Source: a virus. Taken from it: a stretch of 64,000 nucleotides of DNA. How positions within the stretch are numbered: position 1 is the first letter of the stretch; each line of letters starts with the position of its first letter. Location of the stretch: positions 186,001 to 250,000 of the IMG/VR virus record IMGVR_UViG_3300025770_000004; one strand, written 5' to 3'. Shown here in pieces: positions 43,717 to 52,560 of this stretch. The position numbers were made by a program, and so were the translations under genes. The notes beneath the pieces are model-generated. The model saw nothing but the letters and a program-made list of their open reading frames with translations, had not been told where the DNA came from and did no database searches.

Positions 43717-44403
43717 ATGAGAAGAACCTATATATCACCTGAATATTATTACAATAATGTATATGGTACATTTAATATGGTAGAAGAAAGTAATTTCTTC
43801 GGTGCTAAAATGCTTGAAGTTGAAGATATGATACCAATAGATAAACAAGATATAATCTATTATCAAAAATTAAATAATGAACAAATAGATTTATCAATAG
43901 AATCAACATTATCATCTTATATTTACTCATCATCAAATGATAAATTGGATAATCATACATTAGTAATAGATGAAAGTCAATCTAAATACCAATTAGACAA
44001 TAATACTAAATGGATAATGTCGATAAACCTTAATCAAATACTTTCAAATTATTTATTCTCTACATTAAAGAATTTTAGAACCTTTGAGGGTGTTAAAAAC
44101 GGAATGAATAAATATAATGATGTTGATGTTGCCATAAGAGATTATATAAGGTATAATGTATTGAATAGATATAAGTATAAATCAATTGATTTATATGTTG
44201 ATTATAAAGATATGAGAGACCAATCTTTATTAAGATATAAAAATAATTGGAATATTAATACACCGATATCATCTAAATTAACTAAAATTCAAACTGAAAC
44301 AGCTTTTGATGGATCATCTATAAATCTCTTGTTTAATCAAGAGAAAGATAGTGCTATCTATAACTTTGATTATTATTTCAATATTTTATTCGAAAAGATA
44401 TAA
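43717..44403 (+). CDS. Virion structural protein
   Basis: 228 aa, starting 1 nt after the stop of the giant gene, so translationally coupled. It has an aromatic N-terminus (MRRTYISPEYYYNNVYGTFN) and is mixed alpha/beta. No domain recognised; the position at the end of the structural cluster suggests a small baseplate or connector component. Confidence 0.7.
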   Translation: MRRTYISPEYYYNNVYGTFNMVEESNFFGAKMLEVEDMIPIDKQDIIYYQKLNNEQIDLSIESTLSSYIYSSSNDKLDNHTLVIDESQSKYQLDNNTKWIMSINLNQILSNYLFSTLKNFRTFEGVKNGMNKYNDVDVAIRDYIRYNVLNRYKYKSIDLYVDYKDMRDQSLLRYKNNWNINTPISSKLTKIQTETAFDGSSINLLFNQEKDSAIYNFDYYFNILFEKI

Positions 44404-44433
44404 ACTTATCTCTACTTTCATCATAAACACTTT

Positions 44434-44826
44434 ATGAATAATGATGACGAGTTGTATAATAATTTAGTTACTTTACTTAAATTATTTAAAAATAGACCAT
44501 ATCACTTAAGCAAATATTTAATCGAAAATTCCGCTCTCGATACTAATTTTATTAGTAAAATTTTAAAAAGTGATAAGTTACAGGAACTACAAGAAAAAAT
44601 GTCAAATGAAGGGGGTTATGAATTAACACCTATTTATTTTCCTGATATCTCTAAGATGGAAGAATTCTATAATTCACTTTCGAATATATCTGAATCAAAA
44701 GATAAAAAAGAAATATTGAAAGAGTTAAATCAAAAAATGATGGAACTATTGAAAGGTGAAAAGTATGAAGAAGCTGCTAGACTAAGAGACTATATGATAG
44801 AAAATAGAATTAAAAGAAATAATTAA
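44434..44826 (+). CDS. Small UVR-motif protein
   Basis: 130 aa, mostly helical. The C-terminus LNQKMMELLKGEKYEEAARLRDYM (95-118) is a UVR motif as in UvrB, UvrC and ClpC/McsA, a helical hairpin used for protein contacts. The gene lies between structural genes and the S1-like gene, 30 nt after the former. A regulatory or scaffolding role is possible. The second UVR-like gene is at 16272-16580. Confidence 0.65.
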   Translation: MNNDDELYNNLVTLLKLFKNRPYHLSKYLIENSALDTNFISKILKSDKLQELQEKMSNEGGYELTPIYFPDISKMEEFYNSLSNISESKDKKEILKELNQKMMELLKGEKYEEAARLRDYMIENRIKRNN

Positions 44827-44877
44827 TTTTACAACTTTTCAGCATTTTTCAATAAAAAAACACGGAACTAAAAAAAT

Positions 44878-45981
44878 ATGAATATGATTAAAACAAAAAA
44901 TGAAATGGGTAATCCCGACTTCGATTTATTATATAGTAATGATTCACTCGAAGATAAAATGAATTCAGAAGAATATAAAAGATTATCAGATCTTTATGAA
45001 GCAACTATTATGAAAATGCCAAAACCTGGTGAAGTTGTAAATGGTGAATACCAAGGTATTTCATCTGAACAATATGTTTTCTCAGTAGATGGTTTTAAGG
45101 ATGATGTTAGAGTTGATGTTAAACCAGGTGAATCTAAATATCTTAGAGATATAGAAGTAGGAACTACAATCGATATTATTGTGATAAGTATTAATCACGA
45201 TGAATTTTTCATCAAAGGTAGTGTATCAGCATTGTATGAAAGTATGGCACACGTTACACTTAAATCATTAAAAGATAACGAATCTGTACAAGCTTATGTA
45301 AAAGCATTAAATCCAGCTGGGTATGATATTGAGTTATTACACGGTGGAGTTGTTCTACCAGCATTTATGCCGAACACACTAGCTGGTATCAATAAATTAC
45401 ACGACCCAACATCAATTATTGGTGAAACTTTCGATGTAATGATTGAATCTTATGCTGAGAGAGAAGGAACTTACATTGTAAGTAGAAGAAAATATCTTCA
45501 TAGTTTAATACCATCAGTTGTTAAAGAATTAACATTTGATGAATCTTACACAGGAACAGTGACCGGAACCGCCCCGTTTGGAGTATTTGTTGAGTTTAAT
45601 GAATGCTTAACTGGTATGATACACAAGGCTAATATTAATCCAGAGTGGGAAAATAGAATATCAGAAATAAGTGCTGGTTTCCAAATTGAATTCTATGTTA
45701 AAGAGATAATAAAGAACGCTAAGTTCCCTAAAATTATCTTAACTCAAATTTTGAGAGAAACACTATGGGACACTATTAAAAATGGACAAGTTATCAAAGG
45801 TAAAATCAAAGATGTTAAACAATTTGGTACACTTGTTAATTTAGACGAAGAGACTGTTGGTCTTATACACACATCAGAAATGTCTAAGTTAAATAAATCT
45901 TTCTCTAAAGGTGATAATGTTAATGTGAAAGTACTTTCTGTTGACCGTCAAAGTAGAAAAATCTTCTTGACACTAGATTAA
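44878..45981 (+). CDS. Ribosomal protein S1-like RNA-binding protein, four S1 domains
   Basis: 367 aa after MNMIKTKNEM (Met1 or Met3 may start). Four S1 OB-fold repeats can be traced: about 49-115 (GEVVNGEYQGI...), 125-210 (ESVQAYVKALNPAGYDIELLHG), 220-290 (YTGTVTGTAPFGVFVEFNECLTGMIH) and 298-367 (VIKGKIKDVKQFGTLVNLDEETVGLIHTSEM). The last two are the most typical, the third carrying the GVFVEF...GMIH signature. S1 recruits mRNA without Shine-Dalgarno sites, as in Bacteroidota. A phage copy could compete with or replace host S1 on phage mRNAs. Terminator follows. Confidence 0.85.
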   Translation: MNMIKTKNEMGNPDFDLLYSNDSLEDKMNSEEYKRLSDLYEATIMKMPKPGEVVNGEYQGISSEQYVFSVDGFKDDVRVDVKPGESKYLRDIEVGTTIDIIVISINHDEFFIKGSVSALYESMAHVTLKSLKDNESVQAYVKALNPAGYDIELLHGGVVLPAFMPNTLAGINKLHDPTSIIGETFDVMIESYAEREGTYIVSRRKYLHSLIPSVVKELTFDESYTGTVTGTAPFGVFVEFNECLTGMIHKANINPEWENRISEISAGFQIEFYVKEIIKNAKFPKIILTQILRETLWDTIKNGQVIKGKIKDVKQFGTLVNLDEETVGLIHTSEMSKLNKSFSKGDNVNVKVLSVDRQSRKIFLTLD

Positions 45982-46000
45982 TTAATAATTAATCAAACGA

Positions 46001-46027
46001 AAAACCCAGATTTATCTGGGTTTTTTT
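46001..46027 (+). terminator. Rho-independent terminator
   Basis: Stem AAAACCCAGAT / ATCTGGGTTTT with loop TT-rich core and T run, 20 nt after the S1-like gene. Confidence 0.9.
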
Positions 46028-46067
46028 ATGCTTAATTTTATTTATCACAAAAAGGTATATTTCTATA

Positions 46068-46077
46068 TTAATATATA
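46068..46077 (+). promoter_or_regulatory. Late-type promoter box TTAATATATA
   Basis: Exact match 26 nt before the ATG at 46104. Confidence 0.65.
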
Positions 46078-46103
46078 ACTTATATTAAAAAAAATAGAAA
46101 ATT

Positions 46104-46874
46104 ATGGGTAATGTTAAAAAATTTAACGAATTTAATACACAAGCTATTAATGAGAGGATGCTTGATAATAAAGATAAAAAAAGGTTTGAGGAACAAGCTA
46201 AATTCGGTAAAAGGATTATCCGAGGTAAAGAACAAAAAACATTAATAGCTCCTAAAAATTTAACACCTGTTTTAAAAAAGTTAAAATCTGAGCTTACAAA
46301 ACTTAAAAAAGAACAAAAAGGATGGAGGAATAACACTAACTCATCACCATATATGGGACTTGCTTCTATATATTTTCGAATATATAATATTTTAGATTTT
46401 GCTAATATAACTAAAGATGGTTTTGTGAAAACATATGATAGATTTATACCATACCCAGTTAATGATAATTATGATATTGATGTAAATACATTCGAACAGA
46501 TTTGGATGAGGATTGTACAAGATGGTTATATATTTAGTCATGAATCGGAAAAATTCCCAACAGGAAATGAATATTTGAGTGAGTGGAAAGAAAAAGCTGG
46601 TGGTGATTACCAGATGTTGAAGTTTGGTTTACATAGAGGAGAGGAAGGACTTAGTAAGAATTTTGAAGATTTATTAAAGGATATACCAAAATCAAAAGTA
46701 TCAGAACCAGTAGAGGTTAAACCAACTGAGAAAAAGACTCCTTTAACTGATACTGATACACCGGATGATTCTTTTGATATTACACCAGAAGAAGAAAAGG
46801 AAATGATGGGGAGGGGTTCGATAGCCTATGAATCTAAACTTATACATATTAATAAATTTACTAATTTCAAATAA
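46104..46874 (+). CDS. Protein with head-leader-like N-terminus
   Basis: 256 aa starting MGNVKKFNEFNTQAINERM, a variant of the shared leader (KKFNEFN). The next 90 residues are basic and helical (TPVLKKLKSELTKLKKEQKG), then a globular part with SSPYMGLASIYFRIYNI and an acidic linker (PDDSFDITPEEEKE). It ends KLIHINKFTNFK, which itself resembles the leader. A separate open frame begins 8 nt after its stop (46883-47092). Probably a late, head-related protein. Confidence 0.72.
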   Translation: MGNVKKFNEFNTQAINERMLDNKDKKRFEEQAKFGKRIIRGKEQKTLIAPKNLTPVLKKLKSELTKLKKEQKGWRNNTNSSPYMGLASIYFRIYNILDFANITKDGFVKTYDRFIPYPVNDNYDIDVNTFEQIWMRIVQDGYIFSHESEKFPTGNEYLSEWKEKAGGDYQMLKFGLHRGEEGLSKNFEDLLKDIPKSKVSEPVEVKPTEKKTPLTDTDTPDDSFDITPEEEKEMMGRGSIAYESKLIHINKFTNFK

Positions 46875-46882
46875 AAAATTAG

Positions 46883-47092
46883 GAAATAACAAAAACAAAC
46901 GGTGCTGGTGAATTAATATATGATGCTGGTAGTGATGAGATTTATCTATCTGCCTTTAGTGGTGCAAATGACGAAATTAACAAGAAACACCCGGAAATAA
47001 GTAGAAGAGGTTTAAGATTAGTAATTAATTGTATTAAAAGATTTAATAAAAACTCTAAAATATCACCTTCGGATTTTAAAATTGTTAAATAA
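46883..47092 (+). pseudogene. Open frame without start codon after 46104-46874, flanked by direct repeats
   Basis: 70 codons read EITKTNGAGELIYDAGSD... to ...SPSDFKIVK with good coding composition but no ATG, beginning right after a TAG. The previous gene ends in another frame 8 nt earlier. AATTAGGAAATAA occurs at 46877-46889 and again at 47091-47103, so a 214-nt unit is bounded by 13-bp direct repeats. It may be the frameshifted 3' end of the upstream gene, an inserted cassette, or reached by recoding. Which one cannot be decided here. Confidence 0.45.
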
Positions 47093-47111
47093 TTAGGAAA
47101 TAAACATTAAT

Positions 47112-47141
47112 AAAACCCTTGAATCGATTTGAGGGTTTTTT
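47112..47141. terminator. Bidirectional rho-independent terminator
   Basis: Stem AAAACCCT / AGGGTTTT extended around TGAATCGATTTG, with T run, between convergent genes and overlapping the stop of the M28 gene. Confidence 0.8.
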
Positions 47142-47913
47142 AGTTCAATTGGTAGGAAAGTATTTTTATAGCAACTTCTTCAACAAATTCTTTCATGTCT
47201 TTAATATCAATAGAATCAATATTATCTCTTTCGTTGTGACAATTGAATAACATTTGATAATCCAAATAAACATCTTCTTCCCATTTAACTTGAGATTTAC
47301 CTTCTAATAAAGGTGGTAATGGATTAATAACACAAGAGTCTATACCATTTCTACGAATAGTAACAGAATCATTATAAGGAGTGTTTACAATAGGACAATC
47401 AAATAAAGACTTGATGTGCTCTGTTAATTTACCTGGATAATTACCGATGAAAAAGTGTTTACCACCCTTACCAGTTAATTCAAAATTTAATACCCATTCT
47501 ATATCACCGTAGTAATTTTCGTTTATTTGCTCAGAAACTCTTTGAGAACCTAACCCACCAAACTCTTCACCATCCAATAGGACAACATTCATATTCGGCA
47601 TTAACTTCTTAACCATTATAGCATTTATAACGGAAGCTGAGTTATCATTAGCATTATCTATGTTAGGATTGTTAACATCGTGATGTGCAACAACCATTCG
47701 ATTTGATGTACCCTTTAATATTAAATTATAACCAACTCCTTCTTTAGAAGTCCAACCCCCATTTGTTGGGAATTTGTCTAATTCATATTCAATACCCTCT
47801 GAGTCTAGTAACTCCATAAGGAATATAACTCTTGGTGTTGGATTTTCGGGATCATTACTATGAACACCACCAACATTTCTTACTTTACAAAAGTCATATA
47901 TTTTATTGTACAT
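47140..47913 (-). CDS. M28 family zinc aminopeptidase
   Basis: 257 aa. Metal-binding motifs in order: MVVAHHDVNN (H78, D79), DNANDNSASV (bridging Asp), LLDGEEFGGLGSQ (catalytic Glu-Glu at 116-117), FELTGKGG (Glu/Asp) and a late His in FNCHNERDN. The protein is compact, single-domain and has no signal peptide, so it is cytoplasmic. It is last in the operon CoaE-like kinase, 48692 gene, M28. A distinct clan from the M20, M42 and M16 genes of the same window. Confidence 0.88.
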   Translation of the reverse strand: MYNKIYDFCKVRNVGGVHSNDPENPTPRVIFLMELLDSEGIEYELDKFPTNGGWTSKEGVGYNLILKGTSNRMVVAHHDVNNPNIDNANDNSASVINAIMVKKLMPNMNVVLLDGEEFGGLGSQRVSEQINENYYGDIEWVLNFELTGKGGKHFFIGNYPGKLTEHIKSLFDCPIVNTPYNDSVTIRRNGIDSCVINPLPPLLEGKSQVKWEEDVYLDYQMLFNCHNERDNIDSIDIKDMKEFVEEVAIKILSYQLN

Positions 47914-47969
47914 AATGTATATTTTTATTCAACTATTAATATACGTAATTAAATTTACATTAACAAGTT

Positions 47970-48692
47970 TTAATCTATTTTTTTCAAAATATCAGCAAGT
48001 GTCATATTTAAGTATGGATCAAAATCACTAGATTCTAATGAAAGTTTATCTCCGTGTTTATTACAACCCCATTCAATAACTGATAAATCATGTCTGTATG
48101 GATCTAAAATAGACTTAGCTAATATTTTCAACAAAACACCATCTTTATCATCAACCAATTCAATATTTCTTTTAACTGATTCTATTATGATATTAGTATC
48201 GTCATTATTTAATATGTGATTTAATGAAATCTCCCTTGCTTCATCTGAATTGAGTCTTCTAAAACTCCAAGAATTAAATTTCAACTTTCTTTTTATACCA
48301 ACAAATTTAACATAATTTGTAGTTACATTTCTAGTAGTGTTATTATATTTGATATTAACAACACTATTAACGGTTGTTAATTCTTCAATTTTATACATAC
48401 CACCCTTAACAAATGTTTTATATCTATCACTATTACAAACTAATATATCTCCCTTACTACAATCTTCAAATGTATATCTTGTTGGTCTTACTATTGTTGC
48501 CTGATAATCTACTTTAGCTATTTCTTCACCATTAGTATCAGTAAAGCTCTTAACACTAAACCTACCAATATTCTTAATAACTATTTTACCGTTTCTCCAA
48601 GAACTTCCAACTCCACTATTATATAGACTTGTAACTTCATATCTATGTCCTTTGATTAAACGTTTTGTTCCTTTTTTACAAACTACTATCAT
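47970..48692 (-). CDS. Two-repeat SH3-like protein of unknown function
   Basis: 240 aa. Two similar small-barrel repeats: VVCKKGTKRLIKGHRYEVTSLY (3-24) and ILVCNSDRYKTFVKGGMYKIEEL (about 82-104), each followed by strand KIVIKN / VVNIKY. The rest is helical, ending NMTLADILKKID, a loose version of the tail motif. The KGxxYxV barrel is also seen in other tailed small proteins. No family name is assigned. Confidence 0.7.
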   Translation of the reverse strand: MIVVCKKGTKRLIKGHRYEVTSLYNSGVGSSWRNGKIVIKNIGRFSVKSFTDTNGEEIAKVDYQATIVRPTRYTFEDCSKGDILVCNSDRYKTFVKGGMYKIEELTTVNSVVNIKYNNTTRNVTTNYVKFVGIKRKLKFNSWSFRRLNSDEAREISLNHILNNDDTNIIIESVKRNIELVDDKDGVLLKILAKSILDPYRHDLSVIEWGCNKHGDKLSLESSDFDPYLNMTLADILKKID

Positions 48693-48750
48693 AACTTATT
48701 TATTTTCTTATTTTTACTAAATATTTATTCTAAATCTTTTTTAGATATTA

Positions 48751-49374
48751 TTAATCATATAGTTGATTTTCTATTTGTTCGGATAACTTATCATATAGGT
48801 AAAAATTTATGATTTTTTGATCAGTATCACAAACACTATCTAAAGTATCTCGACCAATTAGTTCATAATTATGTATTACATATGTTGATAATTTATTTTT
48901 TTCTAATTCATCTATTTCCGTCTTAATAAGTTTATGTATTTCAGATAACTTATATTCTGTAAGAAATTGACATCTTTCTATTCTGCTATTAATAGGAGAA
49001 AATACGCTTATAGTTTGGTCCATTTTTTTATCCCATCCTGATTCAAATAAAATTGAAGAGTGGAAAATTGTATAAACCGAATTTGAATTTTTTTTATTGA
49101 ATCTATCGAAAGCATTAAATATATCTTCTTTGAAAAAGTCAATAACTTCACCGAATTTATTATCACATCTTACTCTATCCATATTTAGGATAACATTATC
49201 GAAGTAATATTCACCCATTGATAATTTTAACTTTTTTAAAAGTTCGATATTATAATTAATAGCAAATCTTAACACAACATCAGCGTCAAACACTGGTATA
49301 TGTATTTGTTTAAATAGCTTGGCTACTCTATCTTTACCTGAATATCTATTTCCTGTTAATCCTATATGAACCAT
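48751..49374 (-). CDS. coaE: Dephospho-CoA kinase-like P-loop kinase
   Basis: 207 aa. Walker A GLTGNRYSGKDRVAKLF (5-21), the CoaE-specific FDADVVLR (29-36), SSILFESGWDKKMDQTIS (105-122) and the lid region INSRIERCQFLTEYKLS (about 127-143) follow the dephospho-CoA kinase order. The canonical D-x-D... is kept. It would carry out the last step of CoA synthesis. A related phage deoxynucleotide kinase is the main alternative. Strong host-type promoter upstream. Confidence 0.7.
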   Translation of the reverse strand: MVHIGLTGNRYSGKDRVAKLFKQIHIPVFDADVVLRFAINYNIELLKKLKLSMGEYYFDNVILNMDRVRCDNKFGEVIDFFKEDIFNAFDRFNKKNSNSVYTIFHSSILFESGWDKKMDQTISVFSPINSRIERCQFLTEYKLSEIHKLIKTEIDELEKNKLSTYVIHNYELIGRDTLDSVCDTDQKIINFYLYDKLSEQIENQLYD

Positions 49375-49393
49375 TATAATTAATTTTATAAAA

Positions 49394-49425
49394 CAAATAT
49401 AGTAATAATTAATAAATAAAACAAA
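49394..49425 (-). promoter_or_regulatory. Host-type promoter TTTG-N20-TATATTTG
   Basis: TATATTTG at 49394-49401, TTTG at 49422-49425, spacer 20 nt, minus strand, 19 nt before the CoaE-like ATG. Confidence 0.75.
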
Positions 49426-49439
49426 TATTAATTGATTAA

Positions 49440-50417
49440 ATGAATTATACCAAAGAAGAACTTGGGTTTATATTATATAACAATCGTTCTGTTAAAGGAG
49501 TTGTTAATAATTTTTTATCAGATGATATTAATCCATTTAAAATTATAAACATAGAAAGAAAATTTAATAAATCAAAATCTTTATATGTTTCTGATTCAAG
49601 GATGGTTGAAGTTAATCTTAGTGAAATTGATACTGAGTGTGATGATGTTATAGTGAATAAAGAAGATTTAGAATCATTAACAAATCTATTCATAAAGAAT
49701 AAAGGTAAATTTAGTGAAAATGAATATAATTATCTAATTGGAAGAGGTTGTGATGTTATCATTGAAAAGTATGACTTATTAGGACTATCAAACATAAAAG
49801 ATTATAAAAATCTAGAAACAATAGGAGCTACTTGCCACCCAACTCTTAAAAAAATATTAGTTGATGGTATAAAAAATGGTGGTATAATTATACCACTATT
49901 TGAAAATGGAGTTTTAGTAAATTGTGCTATCAGAAAAATAGCTATAGAGAACACAGATAAGAAATCACTAAAGTATTCATTAGCTTGTCCAGATATCCCA
50001 GTTTGGGGATTAGATAATATAAATGAAGGAGATGAGGTATGGTTAACAGAAGGAGTATTTGATATGATGGCTATACAAACAAATGGGGAGAAGTGTGTAT
50101 CGTGTTCAAGTGCTATGTGGAGCGGGGTTCAATTATACAAAGTACTCAAAAAGAAGCCATCTAAGATAAACATATTCTCTGATAGTGATGAAGTTGGTTT
50201 AAGAACATCAGCCATATTAAAAGATTTTTTTATGAAAAGCTTTATTGATTGTGAAATATACATTAGTAAATCAAAATTAGATGCTTCGGATCATTTCTTT
50301 CAAATGGAAGATGGTTGGGATAATGTTGATAAAATAAATGTTACTAAAGATTTAATAGGAGATACCATCGATAATTCATTTGATTTTATAAATCATCTAA
50401 AAAATAGAAAATACTAA
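49440..50417 (+). CDS. TOPRIM-domain DNA primase-like protein
   Basis: 325 aa. VWLTEGVFDMMAIQTNG (about 200-216; Glu of TOPRIM) and INIFSDSDEVGLRTSA (about 242-257; DxD) define a TOPRIM domain as in DnaG and T4-type primases. The preceding 200 residues include a region like the DnaG catalytic core but no N-terminal zinc finger, and the protein has no helicase domain. It likely makes RNA primers with a separate helicase. Divergently transcribed from the CoaE-like gene, 65 nt apart. Confidence 0.75.
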   Translation: MNYTKEELGFILYNNRSVKGVVNNFLSDDINPFKIINIERKFNKSKSLYVSDSRMVEVNLSEIDTECDDVIVNKEDLESLTNLFIKNKGKFSENEYNYLIGRGCDVIIEKYDLLGLSNIKDYKNLETIGATCHPTLKKILVDGIKNGGIIIPLFENGVLVNCAIRKIAIENTDKKSLKYSLACPDIPVWGLDNINEGDEVWLTEGVFDMMAIQTNGEKCVSCSSAMWSGVQLYKVLKKKPSKINIFSDSDEVGLRTSAILKDFFMKSFIDCEIYISKSKLDASDHFFQMEDGWDNVDKINVTKDLIGDTIDNSFDFINHLKNRKY

Positions 50418-50427
50418 TTAATATATA
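50418..50427 (+). promoter_or_regulatory. Late-type promoter box TTAATATATA
   Basis: Exact match 4 nt before the ATG at 50432, starting one base after the primase stop. Confidence 0.65.
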
Positions 50428-50431
50428 CATT

Positions 50432-51382
50432 ATGGCGATTAATCGGAAATATAGTGACTTTATAAAAGAATCTTATTATAGAAAGTCTAAAGTACCACAA
50501 AAGGTAAGTGATTTTATTATGGAACATAGATTCACTAGAGATAAGATGACTGTTTTAAGAGATGAGTTTACAGATGATGTTTTACTTTTAAGTGAATTTT
50601 ATAGAACAAATTTTTCTGATTTGTGTAAAAAACACAACCTTACCCAATCAGATTTAGATTTAGATTACAATAATATGCAAAAATTACTCGATAGAAAGGG
50701 TTGGGATTTTGAAAGTATAAAAAATCTATTTTCTAAAGAGGTTGATAAACTTTGTGGTGATGATATATTTGGTGTTATACATAAATCACCAATGGATGTG
50801 ACAAATGGATACATTGATTATTATTTATACAGAACTGTTGATAAATTAGGACTTGATAAAAACAAAGTTAGATTAGGTGGTAACGGATGGGTTGATTCTT
50901 TATACATGGATGAGGAATTACCAATAAGATATAAATATGGATACCACCATACACAATATGGTCACTTGATGCTAAAACAAGCAAACAGTAGTGTTGATGA
51001 ATTTGTATTAAAAGTTACTAAGTTTTTGGTTTCTATGATGAAAGAAGATTGGTTAGATGACGTTATAAATAGTGTAATTAGGAGTAAGTATGAAAATCAA
51101 AACTATACGGATATTAGTAATATAGTGAGAAATAGTAATGTTAGAGATTTCGATAAATATCATATATTGGAAGAAGATAGAATTATTTTCTTCATAAGAG
51201 AGGCCGTTGAGGATTTAAACGAATTACTAAGTGAATTAAATGGTGGTAATAAAATCACAAATGAGGAATTTGGAAGTGAATTATCAAATTTATTATATGG
51301 GTTTGGTAAAGATATTGAGTCAACCGGAAACGAATTAATACTATACGGAGATTTCGAAAAGAATTTCGACCATCATTATTAA
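50432..51382 (+). CDS. Protein with T4-like head leader
   Basis: 316 aa starting MAINRKYSDFIKESYYRK. KYSDFIKES closely parallels T4 TYQEFIAEA. The rest is acidic and helical (NLTQSDLDLDYNNMQKLLD, LHIKSPMD-type region, RLGGNGWVDSLYMDEELPIRY) without an identified active site. Its own late box overlaps the primase stop, so it changes expression class relative to its upstream neighbour. Confidence 0.75.
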   Translation: MAINRKYSDFIKESYYRKSKVPQKVSDFIMEHRFTRDKMTVLRDEFTDDVLLLSEFYRTNFSDLCKKHNLTQSDLDLDYNNMQKLLDRKGWDFESIKNLFSKEVDKLCGDDIFGVIHKSPMDVTNGYIDYYLYRTVDKLGLDKNKVRLGGNGWVDSLYMDEELPIRYKYGYHHTQYGHLMLKQANSSVDEFVLKVTKFLVSMMKEDWLDDVINSVIRSKYENQNYTDISNIVRNSNVRDFDKYHILEEDRIIFFIREAVEDLNELLSELNGGNKITNEEFGSELSNLLYGFGKDIESTGNELILYGDFEKNFDHHY

Positions 51383-51406
51383 AACCAGATTGTGTAAATG
51401 ACAGAA

Positions 51407-51416
51407 CTAATATATA
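51407..51416 (+). promoter_or_regulatory. Late-type promoter box (CTAATATATA, one mismatch)
   Basis: 34 nt before the ATG of the M16 peptidase (51451). Confidence 0.5.
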
Positions 51417-51450
51417 AATTATACTATAATAATAAACTAAATATTTTAAC

Positions 51451-52560
51451 ATGATAATAAATTTAAAATCACAAACAGATCTATCTGGATTCTATGTCGT
51501 ATATGACGGATCAACTAATTTAGAGAAGCCAGGATGGTACGGAATATCACATTTAATGGAACACTTGATGTGTAAGAATTTCGACCACCTACAAGAAGAT
51601 TTCGATAAAGATGGTATTGATTGGAATGCTTATACTTCTGGAAACGAAATTGTATTTTATATACAAGGTTTAGAAGAAAAGGTAAATAAATGGAAACATG
51701 AATTTGTAAAATTACTTGGTCAATTTAACGTTACTAAAGAACAATTTAAAAATGAAAGAAATATTGTTTTAGAAGAATATATGGATTGTTTTAATGATCA
51801 AACACAAACACATAGCTTAAATCTTTCTCGTAAATTATTTAATGATTATGATCCAATTGGATTAAAATCAGATTTAGAGAAAATGAAATTTATGGATTGT
51901 CTTAATTATTATGAATTACAATATGCTAGACCAACTAAGATAATAAACGTTTCTAAGGGTAAAGAATATAAAAATAATACAATTGATTTCGCCGAAAGAG
52001 AAATAGTTAAACCATTAGTTTATGGTGACTTCGAGACTGACCTTGAGTTAGGTAATGAATTTAAAGATAAAACATCATTGATAATGTTATCTCCTGTGAT
52101 CGAAGAAGATTTTGGATATGTGCATTTTATAAATGCTATGTTATCTATGGGTCTTATGTCACCTCTTTATCAAGAGATAAGAGAGAAAAAAGGATTAGTT
52201 TATTACGTACATTGTTACTTATCTAGAGTTAATAAACAAGGTATATCTACTATCGCAACACTAACATCAAATAAGAACTATAAAGCTGTTGTTGAAGCTA
52301 CTAAAGAAGTTTTAACTAAACCAGATAAGTATCTAACGAAAGAAAGACTTAACATATGTAAAGAATATTACTTAGTTAGAAAACAAAAAGATGAAATTCT
52401 TAGATATAAGAATGTTGGACAATGGATTAGCCCAGATGGATGGTCTGTTTATGACATTTTAGATGACGTTAACATGAAAAAGGTTAAAGAAGTTTATGAT
52501 AAGTATTTTCAATTTGAGAACTTCCATATCTCTAGTGATAAAAAAGAGTTCAAGAAATAA
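51451..52560 (+). CDS. M16 (insulinase/pitrilysin-type) zinc peptidase
   Basis: 369 aa. The inverted zinc motif GISHLMEHLMCKNF has H-x-x-E-H at 34-38, followed at the expected distance by NIVLEEYMD (second zinc Glu, about 108-116). It is a single M16 half, the usual length of bacterial PqqL/MPP-beta-type subunits. The C-terminal part has QEIREKKGLVYYVHCYL, the R-Y substrate-binding element of the second domain. Such enzymes degrade or trim peptides. It runs straight into the adenine methylase (TAA-ATG). Confidence 0.85.
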   Translation: MIINLKSQTDLSGFYVVYDGSTNLEKPGWYGISHLMEHLMCKNFDHLQEDFDKDGIDWNAYTSGNEIVFYIQGLEEKVNKWKHEFVKLLGQFNVTKEQFKNERNIVLEEYMDCFNDQTQTHSLNLSRKLFNDYDPIGLKSDLEKMKFMDCLNYYELQYARPTKIINVSKGKEYKNNTIDFAEREIVKPLVYGDFETDLELGNEFKDKTSLIMLSPVIEEDFGYVHFINAMLSMGLMSPLYQEIREKKGLVYYVHCYLSRVNKQGISTIATLTSNKNYKAVVEATKEVLTKPDKYLTKERLNICKEYYLVRKQKDEILRYKNVGQWISPDGWSVYDILDDVNMKKVKEVYDKYFQFENFHISSDKKEFKK

